From assembly GCA_027298165.1 (NCBI GenBank), contig JAPUGN010000174.1:1-7933 (forward strand): 7,933 bases of DNA. Reading direction: 5' to 3'. Position numbers and translations under genes: made by a program. Shown here piece by piece: positions 1 through 6,469 of the stretch; the first letter of the stretch is position 1; every line of letters begins with the position of its first letter. Under the pieces are notes generated by a model, which worked only from the letters and a program-made list of their open reading frames with translations, did not search any database and had not been told where the DNA came from. This DNA is from Nitrospinota bacterium. GTDB lineage: Bacteria; Nitrospinota; Nitrospinia; Nitrospinales; Nitrospinaceae.

Positions 1-296
1 AACACAAACCCGATATGCCGGTTGCGAAACTGTTCGAGGAAACCGTTTTTCTGTTCGAAAATATTTTGTCCATTGAAAAAGACTTGGCCCGCTTCCGGCC
101 GGTCCAGACCTCCCAGAATATGGAGCAACGTGCTTTTTCCGCAGCCGGAAGCGCCGACGATTCCCAGAATCTCTCCGGAATGAACCTCGAGGCTGGCGCC
201 GGCTAGCACATGAACGGCTTGGGTTTTGGTGGTGTAGGATTTGCGCACCTCGACGGCTGATAGCAAGGGTTTTGAATTTACCGACGATTCACTCAT
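1..296 (-). CDS. lolD: Lipoprotein-releasing ABC transporter ATPase LolD, partial (5' end of gene)
   Basis: This is the ATP-hydrolysing subunit of the inner-membrane Lol machine, which extracts outer-membrane-directed lipoproteins and hands them to the LolA carrier. I translated the minus strand from the ATG at 296-294. It gives 98 residues before the window ends, starting MSESSVNSKPLL. A complete Walker A motif, GASGCGKST, lies at residues 48-56 and is followed by LLHILGGLDRPEAG, the usual context in LolD and MacB-type ATPases. The fragment stops at GFV, just before the expected Q-loop glutamine, so the signature motif and Walker B lie outside the window. The ATG lies inside the end of the upstream permease gene (8-nt overlap), which implies translational coupling. 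The preceding LolC/E gene makes LolD more likely than another MacB-like ATPase. Confidence 0.93.
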   Translation of the reverse strand, partial: MSESSVNSKPLLSAVEVRKSYTTKTQAVHVLAGASLEVHSGEILGIVGASGCGKSTLLHILGGLDRPEAGQVFFNGQNIFEQKNGFLEQFRNRHIGFV

Positions 297-1569
297 AACG
301 CAATCCCTCCACCGGGTCCAGTCGGGACGCCCGCCAAGCGGGGTACAAGGAGGCCAGGAAACAGATCAGGATCGAAAACACGATAATCAGAAACGAATCG
401 TAATACTGGATTTGCGAAGGCAACTCATCCAGGTAATACACGTCGCTGGGAAACGCTTTGATGTCAAACAACCGTTCGATAAACCCGACGATTTCGTTCA
501 GGTTGGGGACAATGGAGAACCCGGCGATGCAACCCAACGCGGTGCCGCACACGCCGATGATCAACCCCTGTATGCTGAAAATTTTCATGATGCTGGCGCG
601 CGTTGCGCCCATGGATTTCAAAACGGCGATGTCCTTAGCCTTGTCCATGACCACCATGAATAGTGTGCTGATGATATTAAACGCGGCAACGAGGATAATC
701 AGAATCAGTATGATGAACATGGTGATCTTTTCCAGCTTGAGCGCGGAAAACAGATTCTTGTTCATTTGCATCCAGCTGCGCGCAAAGTAGGGAGCACCGA
801 GTGTTTCCTGGATGACGGCGGCGATATGGCCTGCGGCATCGATATCGTCGACCTTGATCTCGATTCCCGATACCCGGTCCTTCATCCCGAACAGCAATTG
901 CGCAGACGACAGTGAAATAAACGCCAGATTGGAATCGTATTCATACATTTTAGATTCGAAAATGCCGACCACCTCCACTATCTTGATTTTGGGGATGATG
1001 CCCAGCGGCGTCATGCGTACGGAAGGTGATATCATGCCCAGCACGTCGCCCATGGATACACCGAGGGAACGGGCCAGTTCCACGCCCAGAATAATGCCCT
1101 TGCGCTGAATGCCGGAAGCGTCCTGAGAGGGACGCAGCGGGGCGCGGTCCAGATAAACGAGCTTGCCTGCCGTCAGGTTTTTCTGGAGATCGGAAATATT
1201 GGCTTCCCGGTCCGGGTCGACTCCACGGATCACTACGCCGGAGCTTCGTTGCCCGAACGTCAGCATGACCTCTTTGAGAATGAACGGTGCGGCATCTCTG
1301 ACATCGGGAACGGCTTTAATCCGCTCAAGCACATTTTCATAATCCTCCATCCCACCGCTCATGAGCTGAGTGACCACGATATGGCTGTTGGTTCCCAGGA
1401 TTTTATCGCGCAGGTTCTGGCCGAACCCGGTCATCACGGCAATCACCACGATCAGTGCCATGACGCCCAACGCCACGCCGCCCATGGAAATGAAAGTGAT
1501 GAGGGAAATAAATTTCTGGGATTTGCGGGAGCAGAGATGGCGCCAGCTGATTCGTAGTTCGTAACTCAT
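289..1569 (-). CDS. lolC: Lipoprotein-releasing ABC transporter permease LolC/LolE family
   Basis: This 426-residue inner-membrane permease pairs with LolD to release lipoproteins from the inner membrane toward LolA. It has the family's four-helix layout: a first membrane helix at about residues 19-46, a large periplasmic domain at about 50-270, and three further helices at about 282-309, 328-356 and 391-412. Family hallmarks are the N-terminal RISWRHLCSRK, the SWMQMNKNLFSALKLEK stretch before helix 2, the cytoplasmic KAKDIAVLKSMGAT (311-323), and the C-terminal PAWRASRLDPVEGLRYE. The ATG has a GGAG only 4 nt upstream (1574-1577). The gene sits 62 nt after lysS and overlaps lolD. Only one permease gene lies between lysS and lolD, so it may work as a homodimer (LolF-like) instead of a LolC-LolE pair. 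Sequence alone does not separate C from E, so the symbol is provisional. Confidence 0.95.
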   Translation of the reverse strand: MSYELRISWRHLCSRKSQKFISLITFISMGGVALGVMALIVVIAVMTGFGQNLRDKILGTNSHIVVTQLMSGGMEDYENVLERIKAVPDVRDAAPFILKEVMLTFGQRSSGVVIRGVDPDREANISDLQKNLTAGKLVYLDRAPLRPSQDASGIQRKGIILGVELARSLGVSMGDVLGMISPSVRMTPLGIIPKIKIVEVVGIFESKMYEYDSNLAFISLSSAQLLFGMKDRVSGIEIKVDDIDAAGHIAAVIQETLGAPYFARSWMQMNKNLFSALKLEKITMFIILILIILVAAFNIISTLFMVVMDKAKDIAVLKSMGATRASIMKIFSIQGLIIGVCGTALGCIAGFSIVPNLNEIVGFIERLFDIKAFPSDVYYLDELPSQIQYYDSFLIIVFSILICFLASLYPAWRASRLDPVEGLRYE

Positions 1570-1631
1570 GGGGCTCCGTGGAAAGGAATGGGTAAATCGG
1601 ACCGGTCACTGTTGAATACAGCTTAAACCGT

Positions 1632-3137
1632 TCAGGCTTCCTTTTTCAACTGCGGGAATAAAATAACGTCGCGGATCGACTGGGCATTGGTGAACATCAT
1701 CACCAGCCGGTCGATCCCGATCCCCTCGCCGGCAGTGGGCGGCAGGCCGTATTCCAGTGCGCGGATGAAATCGTGATCCATCCAGTGCGCTTCTTCGTCG
1801 CCCGCATCCTTTTGCTCTACCTGCTGTTCGAAGCGCTCCTTCTGGTCAATAGGATCGTTCAACTCGGTGTAGGCGTTGGCCAATTCGCGGCACCCGATAA
1901 ACAACTCGAACCGCTCCACCAATTCAGGATCATCTTCCTTTTTTTTGGACAAGGGCGAGAGTTCCAGCGGATAGTCGGTGATGAAGGTGGGTTGCACCAG
2001 CAACGGTTCCACAAAATGGTCGAACAGTTTACCCAGAACCTTGCCAAAGGTGTCCCGCTTCTCGAGGAGTACCTTGTGCTCCAGAGCATGGGCGACCGCC
2101 TTCTCCTGTGTAGCCACCGCTTCGGGCGGCACTTTGCCTACTTCCGTGAGCGATTGTTTGAAGGTGTACTCGCGGAAGGGCTTGGATAAATCGATCGTCC
2201 CCTCCCGGGTCTCGCCTTTTTCTTCAAAGGTGCAGGGAAACACCAGCTTATCGAACACGGTTTGTCCAATGTACCGCAACAATTCCTCGGTGAGCGCCAT
2301 CAGGTCCCGGTAGTCGGCATAGGCCGTATAAAATTCCAGCATGGTGAATTCGGGATTGTGCTGGGTGGAGATGCCTTCATTACGAAAATTCCGGTTGATC
2401 TCGTACACCCGCTCGATGCCCCCCACCACCAGCCGTTTCAGATAAAGCTCAGGTGCCACGCGCAGATACAGGTCCATGTCCAGGGCGTTGTGATGGGTCT
2501 CGAACGGTTTGGCCGTCGCACCGCCGGGGATGGACTGCATCATCGGCGTTTCCACTTCCAGGTATTTGCGTTCGTTGAGAAAACTGCGGATCGCCTGGAT
2601 GATTTTACTGCGGGCAATGAACACTTCTTTCACCTCGGGATTGACGATCAAGTCGACATACCGCTGGCGGTACCGCAACTCGACATCCTTGAGACCGTGC
2701 CATTTTTCCGGAAGCGGTAAAAGCGACTTGGTCAGCAAGGTGATCTTTTTGGAAAAGACGGTCAGTTCGCCGGTTTTGGTTTTGGATAACCGCCCTTCCA
2801 CGCCGATAAAATCGCCGATGTCGAACTTGGCAAATAATTCGTAAGCGTCGGCGCCGATATCGTCCTTCTTAATGTATATCTGAATTTCACCGGAGCCGTC
2901 CTTGATGTTGCAGAACGTGGTCTTGCCGTGTTTGCGCCGGGTCATGATACGGCCCGCGACGACAAACTCCCGCGGTTTGGCTTCCAGTTCCTCCTTCGAA
3001 AATGAGTGGAACTCGTTGGTCAGATCGCCGATGAAAGCGTTGACCTTGAACCGGTTAATGTAAGGGTTGACGCCCTTTTTGCGCAACTCGGCAACTTTTT
3101 CGCGGCGCAGTTTGAGCAGGTCTGTGGATTCTTCCAT
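1632..3137 (-). CDS. lysS: Lysyl-tRNA synthetase, class II
   Basis: This cytoplasmic enzyme charges tRNA-Lys with lysine using ATP. The 501 residues match the usual length of bacterial class II LysRS. An N-terminal OB-fold anticodon-binding domain spans about residues 55-135 (RRKHGKTTFCNIKDGSGEIQ at 67-86). The class II catalytic core follows. It has the motif 1 region with PGGATAKPFETHHNALD (204-220), motif 2 with FRNEGISTQHNPEF (251-264), the ELANAYTELNDP segment (418-429) and motif 3 with GEGIGIDRLVM (470-480). The N-terminus, with its LRREKVAELRKKG helix, is typical, which supports the chosen ATG. However, I see no Shine-Dalgarno match in the 20 nt upstream (CATACTGTTC directly precedes the ATG). 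It lies 97 nt downstream of rny and 62 nt upstream of lolC in the same direction. Confidence 0.98.
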   Translation of the reverse strand: MEESTDLLKLRREKVAELRKKGVNPYINRFKVNAFIGDLTNEFHSFSKEELEAKPREFVVAGRIMTRRKHGKTTFCNIKDGSGEIQIYIKKDDIGADAYELFAKFDIGDFIGVEGRLSKTKTGELTVFSKKITLLTKSLLPLPEKWHGLKDVELRYRQRYVDLIVNPEVKEVFIARSKIIQAIRSFLNERKYLEVETPMMQSIPGGATAKPFETHHNALDMDLYLRVAPELYLKRLVVGGIERVYEINRNFRNEGISTQHNPEFTMLEFYTAYADYRDLMALTEELLRYIGQTVFDKLVFPCTFEEKGETREGTIDLSKPFREYTFKQSLTEVGKVPPEAVATQEKAVAHALEHKVLLEKRDTFGKVLGKLFDHFVEPLLVQPTFITDYPLELSPLSKKKEDDPELVERFELFIGCRELANAYTELNDPIDQKERFEQQVEQKDAGDEEAHWMDHDFIRALEYGLPPTAGEGIGIDRLVMMFTNAQSIRDVILFPQLKKEA

Positions 3138-3199
3138 GAACAGTATGCAGGATTTTGATTTTGGATTAGACGATCAAGGATACGGCGTCCTCAAGATTG

Positions 3200-3221
3200 G
3201 GCTCCAGCGGTTGCGGGAGCC
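3200..3221 (-). other. Inverted repeat (stem-loop) in the rny-lysS gap
   Basis: On the minus strand GGCTCC and GGAGCC form a 6-bp GC-rich stem around a 10-nt loop; an inner GC/GC pair is possible beyond a C-U mismatch. It lies 13 nt after the rny stop. The following minus-strand bases (CAATCTTG) are not a U-run, so it is a poor intrinsic terminator. A TATAAA lies just upstream at 3228-3233. If that is a minus-10 element, the transcript would start at the base of this stem. I see no matching minus-35. It could equally be an RNA-processing or stabilising hairpin. Confidence 0.35.
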
Positions 3222-3234
3222 TTCGTCTTTATAC

Positions 3235-4821
3235 CTAGCGGGCCAGTTGGACGTAACGTGATTCCCGGACCACCGTAATTTTGATCTCACCGGGATAGGT
3301 GACTTCTTTTTCGATCCGCTTGGCCACATCCTTGGACAGCAGATTGGCTTCGTCATCGGAAATATTGTCGGGAACAACAATGATGCGGACTTCCCTTCCC
3401 GCTTGAATGGCATAGGTTTTTTCCACGCCCTTAAAAGAGTTGCCGATTTCTTCCAGTTGCGACATCCGCTTGACATAAGTTTCCAGCATTTCCCGCCGCG
3501 CCCCCGGCCGGGATGCCGAAATAGTATCCCCGGCGGCGGTCAGCACCGCATACAGGGATTCCGGCTCAACGTCCTCGTGATGAGAGGCGATGGCGTTGAC
3601 CACATATTTGTGTTCATTATATTTCATGGCGATCTCCACGCCCAGCTGGGTGTGGGTGCCGTCGGTGTACCGGTCGATGGCTTTGCCGATGTCGTGGAGC
3701 AGGCCGGCCCGCTTGGCGAGCTGGACATCCAATCCCAATTCGGCGGCCATGGCGCCGCACACCCAGGCCACTTCCTTGACATGTTCGAGGACGTTCTGGG
3801 TGTAGCTGGTCCGGTACTTGAGCCGCCCGAGCATTTTCACCATATCGGGATGCACGTAGTCAACGCCGACATCCAAGACCACCTGTTCCCCGGCCTTCTG
3901 GATTCCTTCGTTCACTTCCTTTTTACATTTGGTGACGACTTCTTCAATGCGTCCGGGATGGATGCGGCCGTCGAGGGTCAGTTTTTCCAATGCGCGGCGG
4001 GCGATTTCCCGGCGAATGGGATCGAACCCGGATAGCACCACGGCGCCGGGAGTATCGTCGATGATCAGATCGATACCGGTCGCATGTTCCAGTGCGCGGA
4101 TGTTTCGGCCTTCGCGTCCGATGATCCGGCCCTTGATTTCATCGTTCGGCAACTCCACCACGGACACGGACGATTCGGCGACCTGATCCGACGCCAGCCG
4201 TTGCACCGCCTGGCAGATGATTTTGCGGGCCTCATCCTCCGCATTGTTCTTGGCGCTCTCTTCGATCTTTTTGACTTCCCGGGCCGCCTCCAGACGGGCG
4301 CTCTGCACCACCTGGTTTTTAATCGCTTCCTTGGCCTCTTCTGCGGAGTAGGAGCCGATTTCCTCCAGGCGTTGAATCTCCTCAGTAATCATCCGATTGT
4401 ATTCTTCAATTTTTTGAGCCAGCTTTTGCTGTTCGTCAGCCAACTCCCGCTGTTTGCGTTCGACGTTTCTTTCTGATTCACGGTTTTTATCGACCAGAGT
4501 GTTCAGTTCGTTTTCTTTCTGGCGATTGTCTTTTTCCTTGTCGCGTAATTCAATCTGTTTGCTTTCCAATTCTTTTCTGGCTTCGCTGATCAGGGCGAGT
4601 TTTTCTTCCTTGGCCTCAATCGCGGCTTCTTTCTTGAGGGTTCCCGACTCGCGCTCGGCTTCCTTGATGATTTTCTCACTCAGCGCTTCGGCTTCCTTAA
4701 TTTGGAAATCGGTGAATATTTTGCGGAGGAAATAGCCTAACAAATATCCGACTACCAGGGCCAGGATCACACCGACCAAAAGGGCCATCAGGTTGACCTG
4801 AATGTTCTGGAAAACTTCCAT
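3235..4821 (-). CDS. rny: Ribonuclease Y
   Basis: RNase Y is a membrane-anchored endoribonuclease that starts mRNA decay in bacteria lacking, or complementing, RNase E. The 528 residues match the family's usual length and show the full domain order. There is an N-terminal membrane helix at about residues 10-32 and a long charged coiled coil at about 38-200, rich in K, E, Q and R. A KH RNA-binding domain follows, with the GxxG loop in GRIIGREGRN (231-240). Then comes an HD phosphohydrolase domain with metal-binding H376-D377 in LLHDIGKAID and a second His cluster, ASHHEDVEP (412-420). The C-terminal part includes SRPGARRE (437-444). The ATG start is well supported by AGAGGA 7 nt upstream. It follows FCL by 46 nt with no clear promoter, so read-through is likely. 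Confidence 0.98.
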   Translation of the reverse strand: MEVFQNIQVNLMALLVGVILALVVGYLLGYFLRKIFTDFQIKEAEALSEKIIKEAERESGTLKKEAAIEAKEEKLALISEARKELESKQIELRDKEKDNRQKENELNTLVDKNRESERNVERKQRELADEQQKLAQKIEEYNRMITEEIQRLEEIGSYSAEEAKEAIKNQVVQSARLEAAREVKKIEESAKNNAEDEARKIICQAVQRLASDQVAESSVSVVELPNDEIKGRIIGREGRNIRALEHATGIDLIIDDTPGAVVLSGFDPIRREIARRALEKLTLDGRIHPGRIEEVVTKCKKEVNEGIQKAGEQVVLDVGVDYVHPDMVKMLGRLKYRTSYTQNVLEHVKEVAWVCGAMAAELGLDVQLAKRAGLLHDIGKAIDRYTDGTHTQLGVEIAMKYNEHKYVVNAIASHHEDVEPESLYAVLTAAGDTISASRPGARREMLETYVKRMSQLEEIGNSFKGVEKTYAIQAGREVRIIVVPDNISDDEANLLSKDVAKRIEKEVTYPGEIKITVVRESRYVQLAR

Positions 4822-4828
4822 TGTAAAA

Positions 4829-4834
4829 TCCTCT
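4829..4834 (-). promoter_or_regulatory. Ribosome binding site of rny
   Basis: The minus strand reads AGAGGA followed by a 7-nt spacer and the rny ATG. It is the best Shine-Dalgarno match in the window and fixes the start of the RNase Y membrane anchor. Confidence 0.8.
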
Positions 4835-4867
4835 TTCGTCTATAATGAAAATGAACTCCGCCGGTCC

Positions 4868-5467
4868 CTAGATGCCGGAACAGTTCATCGTACTTTTCTC
4901 GGTAATGAGGGTGTCCATCCGGACATCGCTCCCATCCTGGGGAACAGTATCCAACACCTGAAAATCAAACGCCAGTGCCACGCGGGTCACGTGCGAACCC
5001 AGGCGGCTCAACAAGCGGTCGTAATAACCCTTGCCGTGTCCGATACGACCGCCTTTGCGGTCGAACGCCACACCGGGCGCCACCACCAGATCGACCGCCT
5101 CCGCTGACACAAAATTCAAATCCTCGTCGACCGGCTGGCGAATCCCGAACGGCCCCAATTGAAACCGGGTATCGGGGCCGGGCAATTCCGCTATCCGGAG
5201 TTCGTCGCTGTCCCGATCCATTACCGGCACAAACACGCGCTTCCCGGATTCCAAGGCCGGGGCCAGCAATGCATCGGTGCCCACCTCCTCGTCTTGGGAC
5301 AGGTAAACGAGTACGGCTTTTGCTTGAATAAATGCTTCGTGCCTCAAAAGGGCGGTGATGATGCTACGGCTATGGGCGGCCCGAACCTCCGGGTCCTGAG
5401 ATCGCCGCTGATCCAGGATTTGCCTGCGGATCGCGGCTTTCTGCCGAACAAGTGTTTCCGTCGCCAC
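4868..5467 (-). CDS. 5-formyltetrahydrofolate cyclo-ligase (5,10-methenyltetrahydrofolate synthetase)
   Basis: This cytoplasmic enzyme uses ATP to convert 5-formyltetrahydrofolate to 5,10-methenyltetrahydrofolate, returning an inhibitory storage folate to one-carbon metabolism. The 199 residues match the usual size. The N-terminal helix carries K10, R14 and R15 in RQKAAIRRQ. YLSQDEEVGT (55-64) lies in the substrate region. The family signature APGVAFDRKGGRIGHGKGYYDR (130-151) is intact: its glycine-rich loop and GYYDR bind nucleotide and folate. The start is GTG. An AGGAG lies only 2 nt upstream and an AAGGGGG 10 nt upstream; neither spacing is ideal, but no better in-frame start exists before an upstream stop. 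The family is called ygfA, fau or MTHFS in different organisms, so I leave the symbol empty. Its position downstream of a 6S RNA mirrors ssrS-ygfA in Escherichia coli. Confidence 0.95.
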   Translation of the reverse strand: MATETLVRQKAAIRRQILDQRRSQDPEVRAAHSRSIITALLRHEAFIQAKAVLVYLSQDEEVGTDALLAPALESGKRVFVPVMDRDSDELRIAELPGPDTRFQLGPFGIRQPVDEDLNFVSAEAVDLVVAPGVAFDRKGGRIGHGKGYYDRLLSRLGSHVTRVALAFDFQVLDTVPQDGSDVRMDTLITEKSTMNCSGI

Positions 5468-5884
5468 GGCTCCTATACCCCCTTGCCTTTCCAGACGGGT
5501 CGTCGGCCACCCAATGGACAGCTCATTCCATTAAGGAATCACGGCCGCACCGGGCCTGTCTCAAAAAGCGCACAACGAGTCTTGCCCCGCGCAGGGAATC
5601 CGATGAAAGCCGGTTCCACACGGGAAAGGACGTGGGTTACATACGAACGGAATCGAAGGAAATCAAGGAAAGATATGGGTCTTGACCACTGGCCGACCCG
5701 GCGGGATAAGGTCGATATTCCAAAAGTTCCAGAAGGCAACAAGTATCTATATCAATTAAAAACGCATCCTTGGTTGTCGATCCATTCATTATTACGATCA
5801 TCCAATTGGGGTATGGAGGAGTCTACGGATTCTTTCAAGATACCGGCCCGGCTCCGTCTATCCCCGTGCATTAAACATTTTATT
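5468..5884. other. Spacer between 6S RNA and FCL gene with no supported gene
   Basis: These 417 nt hold no convincing coding sequence on either strand. The longest candidates (plus 5603-5905, minus 5539-5742) give basic, low-complexity proteins that match no family I recognise. Visible structure is limited. One hairpin lies at 5595-5617: GGAA and CCG pair with CGG and TTCC around an 8-nt loop with one bulged base. A short inverted repeat, ATTCC/GGAAT, lies at 5525-5539. A second copy of TCCCCGTG, from the 6S closing stem, lies at 5861-5868. The right half is AT-rich, with TATAGA-like sequences on the minus strand but no properly spaced minus-35. It may be the long 5' leader of the FCL transcript, or decayed sequence. 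Confidence 0.6.
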
Positions 5885-5904
5885 AAGAAAAATGCTTCCC
5901 CGTG
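5885..5904 (-). terminator. Possible intrinsic terminator at the 3' end of 6S RNA
   Basis: The 3' strand of the 6S closing helix (CACGGGGAAGCA, 5893-5904) is followed directly on the minus strand by TTTTTCTT. A GC-rich helix ending in a U-run resembles an intrinsic terminator, although the partner strand lies about 155 nt upstream instead of in a tight hairpin. It may mark the RNA 3' end or only a processing site. Confidence 0.4.
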
Positions 5905-6087
5905 AATGCCGTGCACAAAATCATTTTTTGAACCTGCCAAGGACAGGTGGGATCTCCGTAAACTGTTTCAGGCTTCCTCCGGGGAGGCATGCTCACCACA
6001 GCCAGTTTCGACCCCTGCATTTCATGTTGGCTCAAGAATTGATGTTGTACTCGAGCACCACAGGGAAGCACAATACCCTTTCTTTCT
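5885..6087 (-). ncRNA. ssrS: 6S RNA
   Basis: 6S RNA folds like an open promoter and sequesters the housekeeping sigma70 RNA polymerase, mainly in slow growth. The minus strand contains the family core GGTGAGCATGC (5987-5997), followed by a CCTC/GAGG tip hairpin and AAGCCTGAAACAG. This parallels GGUGAGCAUGCUCGG and AAGCCUUAAAACUG in the E. coli RNA. Nested helices are visible: AAACTG (6003-6008) with CAGTTT (5960-5965), and GGGGTC (6010-6015) with GATCCC (5949-5954). The closing stem is 12 bp, TGCTTCCCTGTG (6059-6070) with CACGGGGAAGCA (5893-5904). The large central bubble has a small hairpin on each side: CTCGAG/CTTGAG (6031-6055) and ACCTG/CAGGT (5932-5948). Its place between zapA and FCL matches zapA-ssrS-ygfA. 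The ends are inferred from the promoter and the U-run; a processed form near 5890-6072 is possible. Confidence 0.93.
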
Positions 6088-6093
6088 AGACAT

Positions 6094-6123
6094 ATCCTAG
6101 CACAATGTCCGGGACCCCCTCAA
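6094..6123 (-). promoter_or_regulatory. Sigma70-type promoter of 6S RNA
   Basis: The minus strand shows TTGAGG (minus-35, 6118-6123), an 18-nt spacer and TAGGAT (minus-10, 6094-6099), with TG at the extended minus-10 position (TGCTAGGAT). The predicted start is near 6087, 17 nt before the closing stem. It begins 8 nt after the zapA stop. An inverted repeat, CCCT/AGGG (6117-6126), covers the minus-35; whether a protein binds it is unknown. Confidence 0.6.
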
Positions 6124-6131
6124 GGGATAAC

Positions 6132-6464
6132 TCACCTGCCAGTGCCCCGGGAGGCCTGCATCCGCCCCAATTCTTTTTCGACCATCTGCACCAGATGGCG
6201 GGCCTTTTGGTCCGCTTCTTTCTGGTCCGATTTTTTGTGGGTCCTATCCTGTTTGGCGGCCGTTTTGATCTCAAATAATTCGCCGGCAATGTTCAAAGCG
6301 GTCAAAATAGCCAGGTCGACCGTCGACGGTTTGGAATTGCCGCCCGACAATTCGTGCATCTTGTCGTTCACGTAATCCGCCAGGTCCTGCGGATTCACCG
6401 ATGTCAGATCGGTTTTGATTTTATAGATTTTCCCGTAAACGGTGATCTGGTTTTTTTCGCTCAT
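6132..6464 (-). CDS. zapA: Cell division protein ZapA
   Basis: ZapA is a small cytoplasmic protein that binds FtsZ polymers and bundles them at mid-cell. The 110 residues match the family. The N-terminal globular head contains ITVYGKIYKIKTD (7-19), then PQDLADYVNDKMHEL (25-39) and the typical VDLAILTALNIAGELFEIK (49-67). The C-terminal half is a charged helix (KKSDQKEADQKARHLVQMVEKEL) expected to form the antiparallel coiled coil. The ATG follows the stop of the ZapB-like gene by 5 nt, with only a weak purine stretch (GTAAAGA) upstream, so translation probably depends on coupling to that gene. The 6S promoter starts directly after its stop codon. Confidence 0.93.
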   Translation of the reverse strand: MSEKNQITVYGKIYKIKTDLTSVNPQDLADYVNDKMHELSGGNSKPSTVDLAILTALNIAGELFEIKTAAKQDRTHKKSDQKEADQKARHLVQMVEKELGRMQASRGTGR

Positions 6465-6469
6465 GGTCT

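Noticed and set aside
241..663. Plus-strand ORF (140 codons) opposite the LolC/E C-terminus
   Set aside because: It is antisense to well-supported membrane helices and the lolD overlap, with no domain and no ribosome binding site.
2262..2720. Plus-strand ORF (152 codons) opposite lysS
   Set aside because: It is antisense to the conserved catalytic core of LysRS, and the translation shows only mirrored codon bias with no recognisable domain.
3403..4035. Long plus-strand ORF (210 codons) opposite rny
   Set aside because: It lies wholly within the intact RNase Y gene on the other strand. Its His/Gly/Val-rich translation looks like an antisense shadow, and no family motif is seen.
4835..4860. 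TATAGA upstream of rny as a minus-10 element
   Set aside because: No acceptable minus-35 lies 16-19 nt upstream, and the short gap to FCL makes read-through sufficient.
5563..5592. GCGC ... GCGC followed by TTTTT on the minus strand, a possible terminator
   Set aside because: The stem is only 4 bp with a 17-nt loop and interior pairing is poor, so it falls short of a credible intrinsic terminator.
5468..5750. Possible folate-related (ZTP-type) riboswitch upstream of FCL
   Set aside because: A short CCGCC-like stretch drew attention, but I cannot find the rest of the conserved ZTP riboswitch core or its pseudoknot partner.
5159..5905. Plus-strand ORF (248 codons) spanning FCL, the spacer and 6S RNA
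   Set aside because: Its first half is antisense to the FCL gene and its end is antisense to the 6S RNA. Only the part from 5603 is worth a low-priority check, listed separately.
5883..6071. Minus-strand ORF (62 codons) inside the 6S RNA
   Set aside because: It coincides with the structured 6S RNA, whose base pairing explains the sequence. The peptide has no recognisable features.
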